DNA of 64,000 nt from CAVSJO01 sp963728445 (GCA_963728445.1 CAVSJO010000006.1:1240001-1304000), one strand, 5' to 3'; shown: positions 49,149-58,543, counted from the first letter of the stretch. Notes: generated by a model not told the origin, from the letters alone. Numbers and translations: made by a program.

Positions 49149-49583
49149 TCAGCCGTGGTCGGCGGGACCGAAGAAGATGGTCTCGTCGAACCGGTCGCCC
49201 TGGTACAGCTCCTCCCCGGCGTCATGGGCGCCCCGTCCACCGAACACCTCCTCCAGAGCGCCGAGCATCTCGATCTCCGCGGCCCTGTCCGGCGGCGGCT
49301 GCGGGACGTCCGGAAGCGCAGCCAGCGCAGCCGCATGGAGTCCCGGCAGCCACACCTGAGGGCCGCGGCTGTCGGCCCGCGCGTACCCGGACGGAATGCC
49401 GATTCGCCGCTCGTTCCGCAGCCCCACCACGATCCAGCGCACCACCCCCTCCTCGTCCGTGAGGAGCTCTTCGACCCGGCCCACCTCCTCGTCATCCATG
49501 AGGGTTCGCACGGGCCACCGAAGGGGGTCGATTTCCCGGGTGGCGGGTGACGCTTCCGATCCCTTGAGTGGGCGCAGGGGCAT
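49149..49583 (-). CDS. PRC-barrel-like domain protein
   Basis: 144-residue cytoplasmic protein. Residues 20-75 fit a PRC-barrel: VRTLMDDEEVGRVEELLTDEEGVVRWIVVG, then RRIGIPSGYA; PRC barrels are small beta-barrels found in RimM, photosynthetic H subunits and many uncharacterised proteins. A C-terminal acidic segment follows. The ATG at 49583 follows GAGAGG. The much longer frame extending to 52289 on this strand is the shadow of the glycyl-tRNA synthetase and glycerate kinase genes. Confidence 0.75.
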   Translation of the reverse strand: MPLRPLKGSEASPATREIDPLRWPVRTLMDDEEVGRVEELLTDEEGVVRWIVVGLRNERRIGIPSGYARADSRGPQVWLPGLHAAALAALPDVPQPPPDRAAEIEMLGALEEVFGGRGAHDAGEELYQGDRFDETIFFGPADHG

Positions 49584-49709
49584 GTCGACCTCTCGCGACC
49601 GGCCGCGCGGGGCGATCGGCACCTGGTGGACGAATCCTTCCCACAGGGCAAGAGGCGTTCCATCGGATGGCCATTGCCTGCGCGTCGCTCGCGCGCCCAT
49701 GCTGCGGAC

Positions 49710-50819
49710 ATGATCCTCGTAGCACCTACCGCGTTCAAGGGAACGATCGGAGCCGTCGAGGCGGCGCGGGCCATGGCCGCGGGCGTCGCCGACGCGCTGC
49801 CGCATGAGGCCGTCGTCGTGATGCCGCTGGCTGACGGCGGGGACGGCCTGCTGGACGCCCTCACCGCCGCCGTGCACGGCCGAGTGGACGACGTCCCCAT
49901 TCACGGTCCACTGGGCGAGGCTGCTCGCGGCCGCGTCCTGATCCGGGCGGGCGAGGCGGTGGTGGAGAGCGCCGATGCGTGCGGACTGCACCTCGTGGCG
50001 GTCTCGCGCCGCGACCCGCTGCGGACGGACACGGGCGGGGTCGGGGAGCTGATCCGGTCTGCGGCCGCGGCCGCCGGCACCGTCCGGGTCGGGCTGGGTG
50101 GTTCCGCGACGGTGGACGGGGGCGCCGGTATGGCGCGGGTGCTCGGATACCGCCTGCTCGACGTCGCCGGCCGGCCGCTCCCGCCGGGCGGCGGCGCCCT
50201 CGAGCGGCTGGCGCGCATCGAGGCGCCTGCGAGCGGCGGGACCGGCGGGCCCGGCGGGCCCGGCGGGGCACCTGCCGCCCGGGCGCGGCCGACGCGCATC
50301 GTCGCGCTGGTCGACGTGGACAATCCGCTGCTCGGGCCGAACGGCGCGGCGCGGGTGTACGGTCCCCAGAAGGGCGCGGACGCCGCGGCCGTCGAGATCC
50401 TCGAGCGGGGGCTCGCACGGCTGGCGGAGCGCTGGCGCGTGGATCTGGGGGTCGAGCCCGCGAACGAGCCGGGGGCAGGAGCGGCGGGCGGGTTGGGCGG
50501 GGGCATGGCGGCGTTCCTGGGCGCCGAGCTGATGTCCGGGGCCGAGTGGGTGCTGCGGGCGGTGGGCTTCGACGAGGCCCTCGCCCGGGCGCGGCGGGTG
50601 GTCACGGGCGAGGGCGCGTTCGACGCCCAGAGCGCCATGGGCAAGGTGGTCGGCACCGTTCTGGAGCGGGCGCGGCGGGCGGGCGTGCCGGCGCTGCTGG
50701 TAGCGGGACGGATCGCCGCGGCGCCTGAAGGCGACGTCGCCCTGATCGATGGCGGCGGCGCGATCCTGGACGAGAGGGCGATCCGGGCGCGAGTGGCGGC
50801 CGCGCTGCGGGCGACGTGA
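49710..50819 (+). CDS. Glycerate kinase (type I, GarK/GlxK family)
   Basis: Phosphorylates D-glycerate, feeding glyoxylate or sugar-acid breakdown into glycolysis. The 369-residue protein starts MILVAPTAFKGT, which fits the family, and has ADGGDGLLDAL, GLGGSATVDGGAG (glycine-rich substrate loop), YGPQKGA, a middle GAGAAGGLGGG loop and TGEGAFDAQS near the end. A small Gly/Pro-rich insertion is present around residue 175. The gene is divergent from the PRC-barrel gene and lies 132 bp before glyQS on the same strand. Confidence 0.93.
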   Translation: MILVAPTAFKGTIGAVEAARAMAAGVADALPHEAVVVMPLADGGDGLLDALTAAVHGRVDDVPIHGPLGEAARGRVLIRAGEAVVESADACGLHLVAVSRRDPLRTDTGGVGELIRSAAAAAGTVRVGLGGSATVDGGAGMARVLGYRLLDVAGRPLPPGGGALERLARIEAPASGGTGGPGGPGGAPAARARPTRIVALVDVDNPLLGPNGAARVYGPQKGADAAAVEILERGLARLAERWRVDLGVEPANEPGAGAAGGLGGGMAAFLGAELMSGAEWVLRAVGFDEALARARRVVTGEGAFDAQSAMGKVVGTVLERARRAGVPALLVAGRIAAAPEGDVALIDGGGAILDERAIRARVAAALRAT

Positions 50820-50951
50820 GTGCCGGAGGGCGGGCGCCGCGGCGCCACCGGCGTCGGTCCGGATCTCGTTGCAGCCCCATGGACGCGCGGATACCTTGTG
50901 GGCGGACCCGCCGCGAGGGGCGGGGCAGGGGCGTGTGCAACGGGTGGAGAC

Positions 50952-52274
50952 ATGTCGAACGGCAGTGACCTCATGGAAAAGCTCGTCTCGCTGTGCAAGC
51001 GGCGCGGCTTCGTCTTCCAGTCCTCGGAGATCTACGGCGGGACCGGGTCGGTGTGGGACTACGGCCCGCTGGGCGTGGAGCTGAAGAACAACGTCAAGCG
51101 GGCGTGGTGGGGCGCGCTCGTGCACGCGCGGGACGACGTGGAGGGTCTGGACGCGGCGATCCTGATGCACCCGCGCGTCTGGGAGGCGAGCGGTCACGTC
51201 GAGGGGTTCACGGATCCGCTCGTGGAATGCTCGAACTGCCACCGCCGCTTCCGGGCCGACAACGCCGACGTGCAGGACGGACAGTGCCCGGTCTGCGGCA
51301 CGCGGGACGCGTTCGGCGCGGCGCGGCAGTTCAACCTCATGTTCCGGACGTTCATGGGGCCCGTCGAGGATGCGGCGTCCGTGGTCTACCTGCGCCCGGA
51401 AACGGCGCAGGGGATCTACGTCAACTTCCAGAACGTTCTCACGACGAGCCGGCAGAAGATCCCGTTCGGCATCGCCCAGATCGGCAAGGCGTTCCGGAAC
51501 GAGATCACGCCGGGCAACTTCATCTTCAGGACCCGTGAGTTCGAGCAGATGGAGATGCAGTTCTTCGTGGAGCCGGGCACGGACGAGCAGTGGTTCGAGT
51601 ACTGGAAGGACCAGCGGATGCAGTGGGTCCGGGGCCTCGGGATCCGTGAGGAGAAGCTGCGCTTCCACCGGCACGCTCCGGACGAGCTCGCCCACTACGC
51701 GAAGGACGCCTTCGACATCCAGTACGAGTTCCCCTTCGGATGGCAGGAGTTCGAGGGGATCCACAACCGCACGGACTTCGACCTGAAGCGGCACGCGGAG
51801 TACTCCGGCAAGCGCATGGAGTACATCGACCCGTACGACAAGGAGAAGCGCTACATCCCGTACGTGGTGGAGACGTCGGCGGGTGCGGACCGGACCACGC
51901 TCGTCGTGCTGGCGGACGCGTACCGGGAGGAGGAGGTCGAAGGGGAGACGCGGGTCGTTCTCGGGCTTTCGCCGCGGCTCGCGCCCATCAAGGTGGCCGT
52001 CCTGCCGCTCGTGAAGAAGGACGGCATGCCGGAGATCGCGGAGCGCATCCACGCGGGCTTCAGGCAGGCGGGAGTGCCCTCCTTCTACGACGACAGCGGA
52101 TCCATCGGAAAGCGCTACCGGCGACAGGATGAGGCGGGGACGCCGTTCGCCATCACCGTCGACGGGCAGACCACCGAAGACCAGACGGTAACCGTGCGGG
52201 ACCGCGACACGCTGCGGCAGGAGCGCGTCGGCATCGATTCCCTGGTCGAATACCTGAAGGAGCGCGTTGGATAG
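50952..52274 (+). CDS. glyQS: Glycyl-tRNA synthetase (alpha2 class II type)
   Basis: Charges tRNA-Gly. The 440-residue single-chain enzyme shows the family start (FVFQSSEIYGGTGSVWDYGPLG), a zinc-ribbon-like CSNCHRRF...CPVCG insertion, motif 2 (FRNEITPGNFIF), the substrate segment REFEQMEMQFF, and motif 3 (GADRTTLVVLADA). The C-terminal anticodon-binding domain contains PRLAPIKVAVLPLVKK. The ATG follows GGTGGAGAC. It is followed after 38 bp by an NSS-family transporter gene. Confidence 0.97.
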   Translation: MSNGSDLMEKLVSLCKRRGFVFQSSEIYGGTGSVWDYGPLGVELKNNVKRAWWGALVHARDDVEGLDAAILMHPRVWEASGHVEGFTDPLVECSNCHRRFRADNADVQDGQCPVCGTRDAFGAARQFNLMFRTFMGPVEDAASVVYLRPETAQGIYVNFQNVLTTSRQKIPFGIAQIGKAFRNEITPGNFIFRTREFEQMEMQFFVEPGTDEQWFEYWKDQRMQWVRGLGIREEKLRFHRHAPDELAHYAKDAFDIQYEFPFGWQEFEGIHNRTDFDLKRHAEYSGKRMEYIDPYDKEKRYIPYVVETSAGADRTTLVVLADAYREEEVEGETRVVLGLSPRLAPIKVAVLPLVKKDGMPEIAERIHAGFRQAGVPSFYDDSGSIGKRYRRQDEAGTPFAITVDGQTTEDQTVTVRDRDTLRQERVGIDSLVEYLKERVG

Positions 52275-52312
52275 ATCGCGCCAATCCATTCCCCGGAGCG
52301 CAGGATCGATCC

Positions 52313-53791
52313 ATGACCGAAGAGGGGCAGCGGGCCGGCACGTTCTCGAGTCGCTGGGGGATGATGGCGGCCATGCTCGGCATGGCCGTCGGAACGGGCA
52401 ACATATGGCGATTCCCCCGCATCGTCGCCTCGAACGGCGGCGGCTCGTTCCTGATCCCCTGGGTCATCTTCCTGCTGATCTGGTCCGTTCCGCTGATCCT
52501 GGTGGAGTTCGCCCTGGGCAAGCACACCCGCTACGGAGCGGTGGGCGCGTTTTCCCGGCTGATCGGCCCGAAGTTCGCCTGGATGGGGGCGTGGGTCGCC
52601 TTCGTCGCCTCCGCCATCATGTTCTACTACGCGGTCGTGATGGGGTGGACGATCCGGTACTTCTACAGCGCCGTGATCGGCGAGCTGCCGGGCCCGGAGC
52701 CCGGGGTCGTCTGGGACGGGTTCGCCTACACGTGGCACGTCCTGATCTTCCACGCCATCGCCATGGGCCTGGCCGTCTGGGTGGTGGCGAAGGGGGTGAA
52801 GGGCATCGAGAGCGCGGCCCGCTTCCTCATCCCCAGCCTGTTCGTTCTCGTCATCGCCCTGGCGATCCGTGCGGTGACGCTCCCCGGCGCCTCGAAGGGG
52901 CTCGAGTTCATGTTCGAGCCGCACCTGGCCGACCTCGGCAACTTCCGGATCTGGCTTGAGGCGCTGACCCAGAACGCGTGGGACACCGGCGCGGGGTGGG
53001 GGCTCGTGCTGACGTACGCCGTCTACCTGCGCCAGCGGGAGGACACGACGCTGAACGCCTTCATGCTGGGCTTCGGCAACAACTCGGTGTCTCTGCTCGC
53101 GGGCATCATGGTGCTGTGCACGATCTTCAGCACGATGCCCGACGCGGCCAGCCAGATCACCGGCGCGAGCAACGAGGGCCTCACGTTCATCTGGGTGCCC
53201 CAGCTGTTCGGCCGCATGCCTGCCGGCCGCTTCTTCATGGCGCTGTTCTTCCTGGCCCTGTGCTTCGCCGCGTGGACGAGCCTGATCTCCATGATCGAGC
53301 TGGCCGCGCGGGTGCTCGAGGACGGCGGCATGACGCGCGCACGGGCCGTCACGTTCGTCGGCGTGTTCGGGTTTCTCCTGGGCGTGCCCTCCGCCCTCAA
53401 CCAGAACGTGTTCCTGAACCAGGACTGGGTCTGGGGCGTGGGCCTCATGGTGTCCGGCCTGTTCTTCGCGTTCGCGGTGCTCAAGTACGGGGTGACCCGG
53501 TTCCGGACCGAGCTGGTCAACACGGAGCACTCCGACATCCGCGTCGGCGCGTGGTGGGACTGGATCATCCGCCTCGTCGTCGTCGAGGCCGTCGTGCTCG
53601 TGGTCTGGTGGATCGGGCAGATGCACGGCGAGAAGATGTTCTCTACCTACGGGATCGGCACCACCCTGCTGGAGTACGCCGTGGTGCTCGTGTTCTTCCT
53701 GCTGGCCAACCGGTGGATGGTCCGGAAGACGCATCCGGAGCTGGCCCGCGCGGACTCTCCCGAAGGGCATATGCCCGCGTCGATCCCCTAG
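52313..53791 (+). CDS. Sodium-dependent neurotransmitter symporter (NSS) family transporter
   Basis: Polytopic Na+-driven amino-acid uptake protein of the LeuT fold, 492 residues, with 11-12 hydrophobic helices. TM1 carries GMAVGTGNIWRFP, the Na+/substrate signature; TM6 region and others follow in order. Bacterial relatives take up amino acids such as leucine, tryptophan or glycine; the substrate is not certain. Close placement behind glyQS (38 bp, same strand) makes an amino-acid, perhaps glycine, role attractive but unproven. Confidence 0.93.
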   Translation: MTEEGQRAGTFSSRWGMMAAMLGMAVGTGNIWRFPRIVASNGGGSFLIPWVIFLLIWSVPLILVEFALGKHTRYGAVGAFSRLIGPKFAWMGAWVAFVASAIMFYYAVVMGWTIRYFYSAVIGELPGPEPGVVWDGFAYTWHVLIFHAIAMGLAVWVVAKGVKGIESAARFLIPSLFVLVIALAIRAVTLPGASKGLEFMFEPHLADLGNFRIWLEALTQNAWDTGAGWGLVLTYAVYLRQREDTTLNAFMLGFGNNSVSLLAGIMVLCTIFSTMPDAASQITGASNEGLTFIWVPQLFGRMPAGRFFMALFFLALCFAAWTSLISMIELAARVLEDGGMTRARAVTFVGVFGFLLGVPSALNQNVFLNQDWVWGVGLMVSGLFFAFAVLKYGVTRFRTELVNTEHSDIRVGAWWDWIIRLVVVEAVVLVVWWIGQMHGEKMFSTYGIGTTLLEYAVVLVFFLLANRWMVRKTHPELARADSPEGHMPASIP

Positions 53792-53841
53792 TCGTCGGCC
53801 GCCCGCGCCGGGCGGACGCCGGATCGCAGCACGAGTCGTCG

Positions 53842-55095
53842 ATGACCCGCGAAAGCCGCCCAGACCACGCACGTCGCCGCCGGCGCCGTGCCGCCGATGC
53901 GTCGAGCCGCGCCGTCGCCGGTGTGCGCCTCGCCGCCGCCTCGCTCGCGGCCGCCGCTCTCCTGGGTGCGTGCGCCGGGGCCGCCGAGCTGCCCCGGGCG
54001 CCGGAGCTGCCCGCGCCGGCGGCGGGCGCCGGTCCCGTCTACAGCATCCTCGTCGCCAACAGCGCGTCCGACGTCGTCTCGGAGGTCCGGTTCACCGCCG
54101 CCGCGGGCGCCACCGTCGCCCGGGACATTCCTGTCGGGGTCGAGCCGCAGGTGATCGAAGGCGTCCAGGGCCTGCGGGTCGCGCCCCGGGGCGGCCGCTG
54201 GTACGTCAGCCTCGTCCATGGAGAGCCGGTCGGGCGTGTCTGGAAGATGGACGCCGCGACGGACACGCTCCTCGGCGAGGCGGAGGTGGCGGACTTTCCC
54301 GGGGCGCTTTCCGTCAGCGCCGACGGACGCTTCGTCTTCGTCACGAACCGCAACCTGGCCGGCCCGCCGATCCCGTCCACCGTGTCCGTCGTCTACACGC
54401 CGACCATGACGGAAGTGGCCCACCCGACCGCCTGCGTCTATCCGACGGGGAACCGGCTCAACGTGTCGGGCTCGCGGGACTACACCGTTTGCACGCACAG
54501 CGACGAGCTCGTCGAGATCGACGCCCGTCGCTACCGGGTGACCGCCCGCGTGTCCCTCTCCCCGGGCCGGGAAGGGGCGATCTCCGGGAGCGACGCGGAG
54601 GGCGCGGCGCGCCACAATCCGCACGGGGTCGCCGGGGACACGGCGAGCTGCGATCCCACGTGGGTCGAGCCGGGGCGGGGCGCGCGCGCCGACCGCTTCG
54701 TCTACGTGAGCTGCGAGCGGAGCGGGGACGTCCTCGAGATCGACATGCAAGCCCGCTCGCTCACTCGCCGTTTCGCAACGGGCGGCGGACCGGCCTGGGC
54801 GACGTCGTCGCCGGACGGGACGCTGCTCCTCGTCGCGCTGCCGCGGGCGGACGCCGTCGCGATCCTCGACCTCGAGGAGGGGCGGGAGGTTGCCCGTATC
54901 GAAACCTCTGCGGCGCATCCACACGGCATCGCCGTGTCGCCCGACGGCCGCTACGCGTTCGTCTCCAACGAAGGCGCCAGCAGCCGCGTCGGCACCGTCG
55001 ACGTCATCGACCTCCAGACCCGACGGCGCGTCGCGAGCGCGCCCGTCCGATTCCAGCCGGGACCCATCGACTTCTGGAGGATGAGGGGCGGGTGA
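53842..55095 (+). CDS. YncE-like beta-propeller lipoprotein
   Basis: Exported 417-residue protein. A basic N-terminus and a hydrophobic run ending LLGACAGAAE indicate a lipoprotein. The body is a seven-blade-type propeller with repeating VSADGRFVFVTN, SSPDGTLLLVAL and VSPDGRYAFVSN motifs, similar to YncE/40-residue YVTN repeats. No catalytic residues are visible. Its stop overlaps the next GTG (GTGA), beginning a coupled run of genes. Confidence 0.85.
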   Translation: MTRESRPDHARRRRRRAADASSRAVAGVRLAAASLAAAALLGACAGAAELPRAPELPAPAAGAGPVYSILVANSASDVVSEVRFTAAAGATVARDIPVGVEPQVIEGVQGLRVAPRGGRWYVSLVHGEPVGRVWKMDAATDTLLGEAEVADFPGALSVSADGRFVFVTNRNLAGPPIPSTVSVVYTPTMTEVAHPTACVYPTGNRLNVSGSRDYTVCTHSDELVEIDARRYRVTARVSLSPGREGAISGSDAEGAARHNPHGVAGDTASCDPTWVEPGRGARADRFVYVSCERSGDVLEIDMQARSLTRRFATGGGPAWATSSPDGTLLLVALPRADAVAILDLEEGREVARIETSAAHPHGIAVSPDGRYAFVSNEGASSRVGTVDVIDLQTRRRVASAPVRFQPGPIDFWRMRGG

Positions 55096-55865
55096 AGATC
55101 CGCTCGTTCGAGACGGCAGCACGCCGCATGTGGCGGGACATTCCGGCGGAGTACCGGGAAGGCGTCGACGGGCTCGTCGTCTCCGCCGCGGCGCTGCCCC
55201 ACCCCCTGCACCCGGACGTCTACACCCTCGGTGAGTGCCTGACGGAGTCCTATCCGTCCGACTTCGGCGGCCCCGACACCATCCGATCCACCGTGGTGCT
55301 CTACCACGGCTCGTTCCGCCGCCTCGCTGCGCTCGACCCGGAGTTCGACTGGGAGGACGAGCTGTGGGAGACCCTCACGCACGAGCTCCGGCACCACCTC
55401 GAGTGGCTGGCGGACGAGGACGCGCTGGAGGCCGCCGACTACGCCGCGGAGGAGGACTTCAAGCGGCGGGACGGCGAGCCTTTCGATCCCCTCTTCTACA
55501 GAAGCGGCCTCGAGGTCGCGCAAGGGGTGTGGCGCATCGAGACCGACTTCTTCCTCGAGCGGGAATGGAGCGCCGGAGAGCTCCGGCCCGGTGACCGCTG
55601 CACATTCACGTGGCACGGGGATCGCTTCGAGGTGCCACTGCCGGCGCAGCTCGGCGACGCCTGCTTTCTCGACGTCGTGGCGGGCGTGGACGCGGGCCCG
55701 GGCGGACTCACCCTGGTGCTCGTCCGCAGGCGGGGTCTACTCGACTCCCTGCGGCGCCTGCTGTCCGGCGGGCCGGCGGACGTCCGGCAGGCGGAGGTCC
55801 GGGCGACGCCGGTCGACGATGACGCGGCGCCCTCCGGCGCCGCCGCCGATCCACCTCTATCTTGA
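55092..55865 (+). CDS. Zincin-like HExxH metallopeptidase family protein
   Basis: 257-residue cytoplasmic-looking protein with the motif HELRHHLE at 97-104 (HExxH zinc helix) followed by an acidic helix, resembling small PF06262-type putative metallopeptidases. The first 90 residues are mixed alpha/beta and the C-terminal part has a barrel-like beta region. It starts at GTG 55092, overlapping the propeller gene. Substrate unknown. It is followed closely (4 bp) by an unknown gene. Confidence 0.75.
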   Translation: MKIRSFETAARRMWRDIPAEYREGVDGLVVSAAALPHPLHPDVYTLGECLTESYPSDFGGPDTIRSTVVLYHGSFRRLAALDPEFDWEDELWETLTHELRHHLEWLADEDALEAADYAAEEDFKRRDGEPFDPLFYRSGLEVAQGVWRIETDFFLEREWSAGELRPGDRCTFTWHGDRFEVPLPAQLGDACFLDVVAGVDAGPGGLTLVLVRRRGLLDSLRRLLSGGPADVRQAEVRATPVDDDAAPSGAAADPPLS

Positions 55866-55869
55866 CGAC

Positions 55870-56697
55870 ATGGACCGCGAGATTCTCCGACTGACGCCCT
55901 ACGAGCTGGCCCTCGGCGAGCCCGAGATGGAGGCCGAGCTGTTCCCGTCGATCCTCGACGAGGCCTCCAAGCGCGGCGTGGATGCACGGGACCCGGAGGC
56001 GTTCCCGCTCCTCGGCTCCGTGGGCGCCGTGCTGCGGGACCTCCTCGAAGGCGCCGGCGGGGAGGCGGGACCGCTCCTTCGCCAGGCGTCGCTGCTGCTG
56101 TACCATGGCTATCACTTTCGCACCGCCGGCTGCCCGGTGCTCCTCGTCGAGCGGCCCCTGGCCCGCTTCCTGGTCGAGAGCGCCGGCCCCTGCGAGAGCC
56201 CGGACGCGCCCCTCGATCCACCCGCTCCCGCCGGCTACGTCCAGCTCCCGCGCCACCTCTTCTGGGCGCGCATCGAGGAGGACGCGTCGCCCGAGCCCGT
56301 GGACGGCTTCTTCTGGACCCTCGCCGGCGACGGCGCCGCACGCCGACTCGGCCTCCTCCTCGCCCTCGGGCTCCGCCCCGCTCGCCCCGGCTTCAGCATC
56401 GTCGAGGTCTGGGCGGACATGCCCGTGGGCGCTGCGCCCGGCTGGGCCGCCGAGAGCGTTCGCCCGGAGGGGAGCGACTTCGCCAACGTGCTGCCCGGCG
56501 GCGAGATCGAGGGGCTCTACGCCATCACCTCCCCGGCCGAGGCCCTCAAGCTCGCCGAGCTGGTCTTCCGCCACGCGGCGGCGCACCCGGGCGAGGAGGA
56601 GGCGCGCGGCGAGCCGACGGGGGACGTCGCAGGCGAGCACATGCTGCCGCCCAGCGCCCTCCCCTTCCGACGCCTGCGGCTCGCGGAGTCGACGTGA
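55870..56697 (+). CDS. Conserved-looking protein of unknown function
   Basis: 275 residues, acidic, without signal peptide or membrane helix. I do not recognise it. Mixed alpha/beta content is suggested by LLLALGLRPARPGFSIVEVWAD and LLLYHGYHF. It starts 4 bp after the HExxH gene and overlaps the PolX gene by GTGA, so it belongs to the same coupled run. It could be a partner of either neighbour. Confidence 0.65.
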   Translation: MDREILRLTPYELALGEPEMEAELFPSILDEASKRGVDARDPEAFPLLGSVGAVLRDLLEGAGGEAGPLLRQASLLLYHGYHFRTAGCPVLLVERPLARFLVESAGPCESPDAPLDPPAPAGYVQLPRHLFWARIEEDASPEPVDGFFWTLAGDGAARRLGLLLALGLRPARPGFSIVEVWADMPVGAAPGWAAESVRPEGSDFANVLPGGEIEGLYAITSPAEALKLAELVFRHAAAHPGEEEARGEPTGDVAGEHMLPPSALPFRRLRLAEST

Positions 56698-58484
56698 CCG
56701 ACGGGCCCGACCGCCACGCCATCGCACTCGTGCTCGACGAGATCGGCGTGCTCATGGAACTGCTGGGGGAGAACCGCTTCAAGGCCCGGGCATTCGCTTC
56801 CGCCGCCCGCGCCATGGACGCGCTGGAAGGCGACGTCGCCGCGCTCGCGCGCACGGGCGCGCTGCGGGACGTGCGGGGCTTCGGGCCGGCGACGGCGTCC
56901 GTCGCCCGGGAGATCGTGGAGACCGGCTGCTCCTCCCTGCACGCGGAGCTGCGCGCCCGCACGCCTTCCGGGCTCGTCGACATGCTGGCGGTCCCGGGCC
57001 TCGGCGCGACACGCATCCACACGCTCCACGCCGAGCTCGGCGTCGAGACGCTCGACGACCTCGCCGACGCGGCGGCCGCCGGGCGGATCGCGCAGGTGTC
57101 CGGATTCGGCGCCAGGACGCAGTCGAAGATCCTGGAGGGCGTCGCGTTCGTCCGCTCCACCGCCGGCCGACGCCGCCAGCCCCGGGCCTACGAGGCCGCC
57201 GCGCGGATCCTCGGGTGGCTGGACGAGAGCACCGACGCCGCCGTGAAGGTGGCCGGGGAGCTGCGCCGCCGGCTGGAGACCGTCGACGGCGTGGACCTCG
57301 TCGCCGGAGCCGAAGACGCCGGGGCGGTGCTCGCGTCGTTTCAGGCGCTGCCGGGCCTGGCGGCCAGGGACGGCGCGGCGGCGGACGGCGCGCCAGTGGA
57401 CGGCGGGGCGGGGCGGGGTGCCGCTGCGGACGCTTCCGCCGCCCACGTACCCACGGCCGCAGGCCGGCTGGCGGACGGCATGGAGGTGCGGCTGAGCATC
57501 GGGGACCCGCCGGCGTTCGGCGCGCTCTGGATCGTCGCGACGGGGTCCGAGGCCCACGTCTCGGCGCTGCGGGAACGGGCGCGGGAGCGCGGGCTGCGCC
57601 TCCAGGCCGACGGACTCTTCCGCGGCGAGGAGCGGGTCGAGGGAGCGGACGAGGCGTCCGTGTACGAGGCCCTCGGGCTCCCGTGGATTCCGCCGGAGCT
57701 TCGGGAGGGCGACGTCGCCCCGTACGAGGCCGGCGTGCCGACGCTTCTCGAGTCGTCCGACCTGCGGGGCACGTTCCACTGCCACACCACCTGGAGCGAC
57801 GGCAAGGCCACCGTCCGGGAGATGGCGGAAGGCGCCCTTGCCCGCGGCTGGCGCTACCTCGGAATCGCGGACCACTCGCCGAACGCGGCGTACGCCGGCG
57901 GGCTCTCCCCCGCCGACGTCGCACGGCAGCAGGACGAGATCGACGCGTGGAACGAAGAACGGGGCGGTGAATTGTGGCTCTTCAAGGGCACGGAAGCCGA
58001 CATCCTCACCGACGGTACGCTGGACTACGCGGCGGAGGGCGACGTGCTCGAGCGCTTCGACTACGTCGTCGCGTCGGTGCACTCGAGCTTCGGCATCGGC
58101 CGGAAGAAGATGACGGCCCGCGTGCTGAAGGCCCTGGAGGACCCGCACCTCACGTTTCTCGGCCATCCGACGGGGCGGCTGCTGCTGTCCCGGGACGCGT
58201 ACGAGATCGATATGGAGGCAGTCATCGCTCGGGCGGCGGAGCTCGGGCGGGGCATCGAGATCAACGCCGACCCCGCGCGGCTGGACATGGACTGGCGCCG
58301 CTGGCCGGCCGCCCGCGAAAGCGGGGTGAAGACCGCGATCAACCCGGACGCCCATTCGGTGCGCGGGCTGGACAACGTCGAGTACGGCGTGGGAATGGCT
58401 AGGAAGGCGGGACTCGGGCCGGCGGACGTCGTGAATGCGTGGAAGCTGGAGGACGTGCGGAGATATCTGGGACTGCGGGAGTGA
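56694..58484 (+). CDS. polX: PolX-family protein with PHP nuclease domain; polymerase site apparently lost
   Basis: Bacterial PolX proteins pair a family-X DNA polymerase with a PHP-type 3'-5' exonuclease in repair. In this 596-residue protein the helix-hairpin-helix regions (VRGFGPATAS, VPGLGATRIH, VSGFGARTQS) and the PHP domain are intact: FHCHTTWSDG, IADHSPN, KGTEADIL, ASVHSSF, HPTG and NPDAHS. In the palm, however, the motif expected as GSxRR...GDxD reads AGELRRR...VDGVD (E189 for Ser, G199 for the first Asp), and the DLR motif is replaced by VRLS (R266 for the third Asp). I infer a nuclease without polymerase activity. GTG start overlaps the previous gene. Confidence 0.88.
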   Translation: MTDGPDRHAIALVLDEIGVLMELLGENRFKARAFASAARAMDALEGDVAALARTGALRDVRGFGPATASVAREIVETGCSSLHAELRARTPSGLVDMLAVPGLGATRIHTLHAELGVETLDDLADAAAAGRIAQVSGFGARTQSKILEGVAFVRSTAGRRRQPRAYEAAARILGWLDESTDAAVKVAGELRRRLETVDGVDLVAGAEDAGAVLASFQALPGLAARDGAAADGAPVDGGAGRGAAADASAAHVPTAAGRLADGMEVRLSIGDPPAFGALWIVATGSEAHVSALRERARERGLRLQADGLFRGEERVEGADEASVYEALGLPWIPPELREGDVAPYEAGVPTLLESSDLRGTFHCHTTWSDGKATVREMAEGALARGWRYLGIADHSPNAAYAGGLSPADVARQQDEIDAWNEERGGELWLFKGTEADILTDGTLDYAAEGDVLERFDYVVASVHSSFGIGRKKMTARVLKALEDPHLTFLGHPTGRLLLSRDAYEIDMEAVIARAAELGRGIEINADPARLDMDWRRWPAARESGVKTAINPDAHSVRGLDNVEYGVGMARKAGLGPADVVNAWKLEDVRRYLGLRE

Positions 58485-58488
58485 CGGC

Positions 58489-58543
58489 GGGAGAGAACTG
58501 CGGGAGAGAACTGCGGGAGAGAACTGCGGGAGAGAACTGCGGG
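58489..58543. repeat. Four tandem 13-bp repeats
   Basis: GAGAGAACTGCGG recurs with a 13-bp period (GAGAGAACTG at 58491, 58504, 58517 and 58530) between the polX and nth genes, ending 18 bp before the nth start. Confidence 0.9.
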
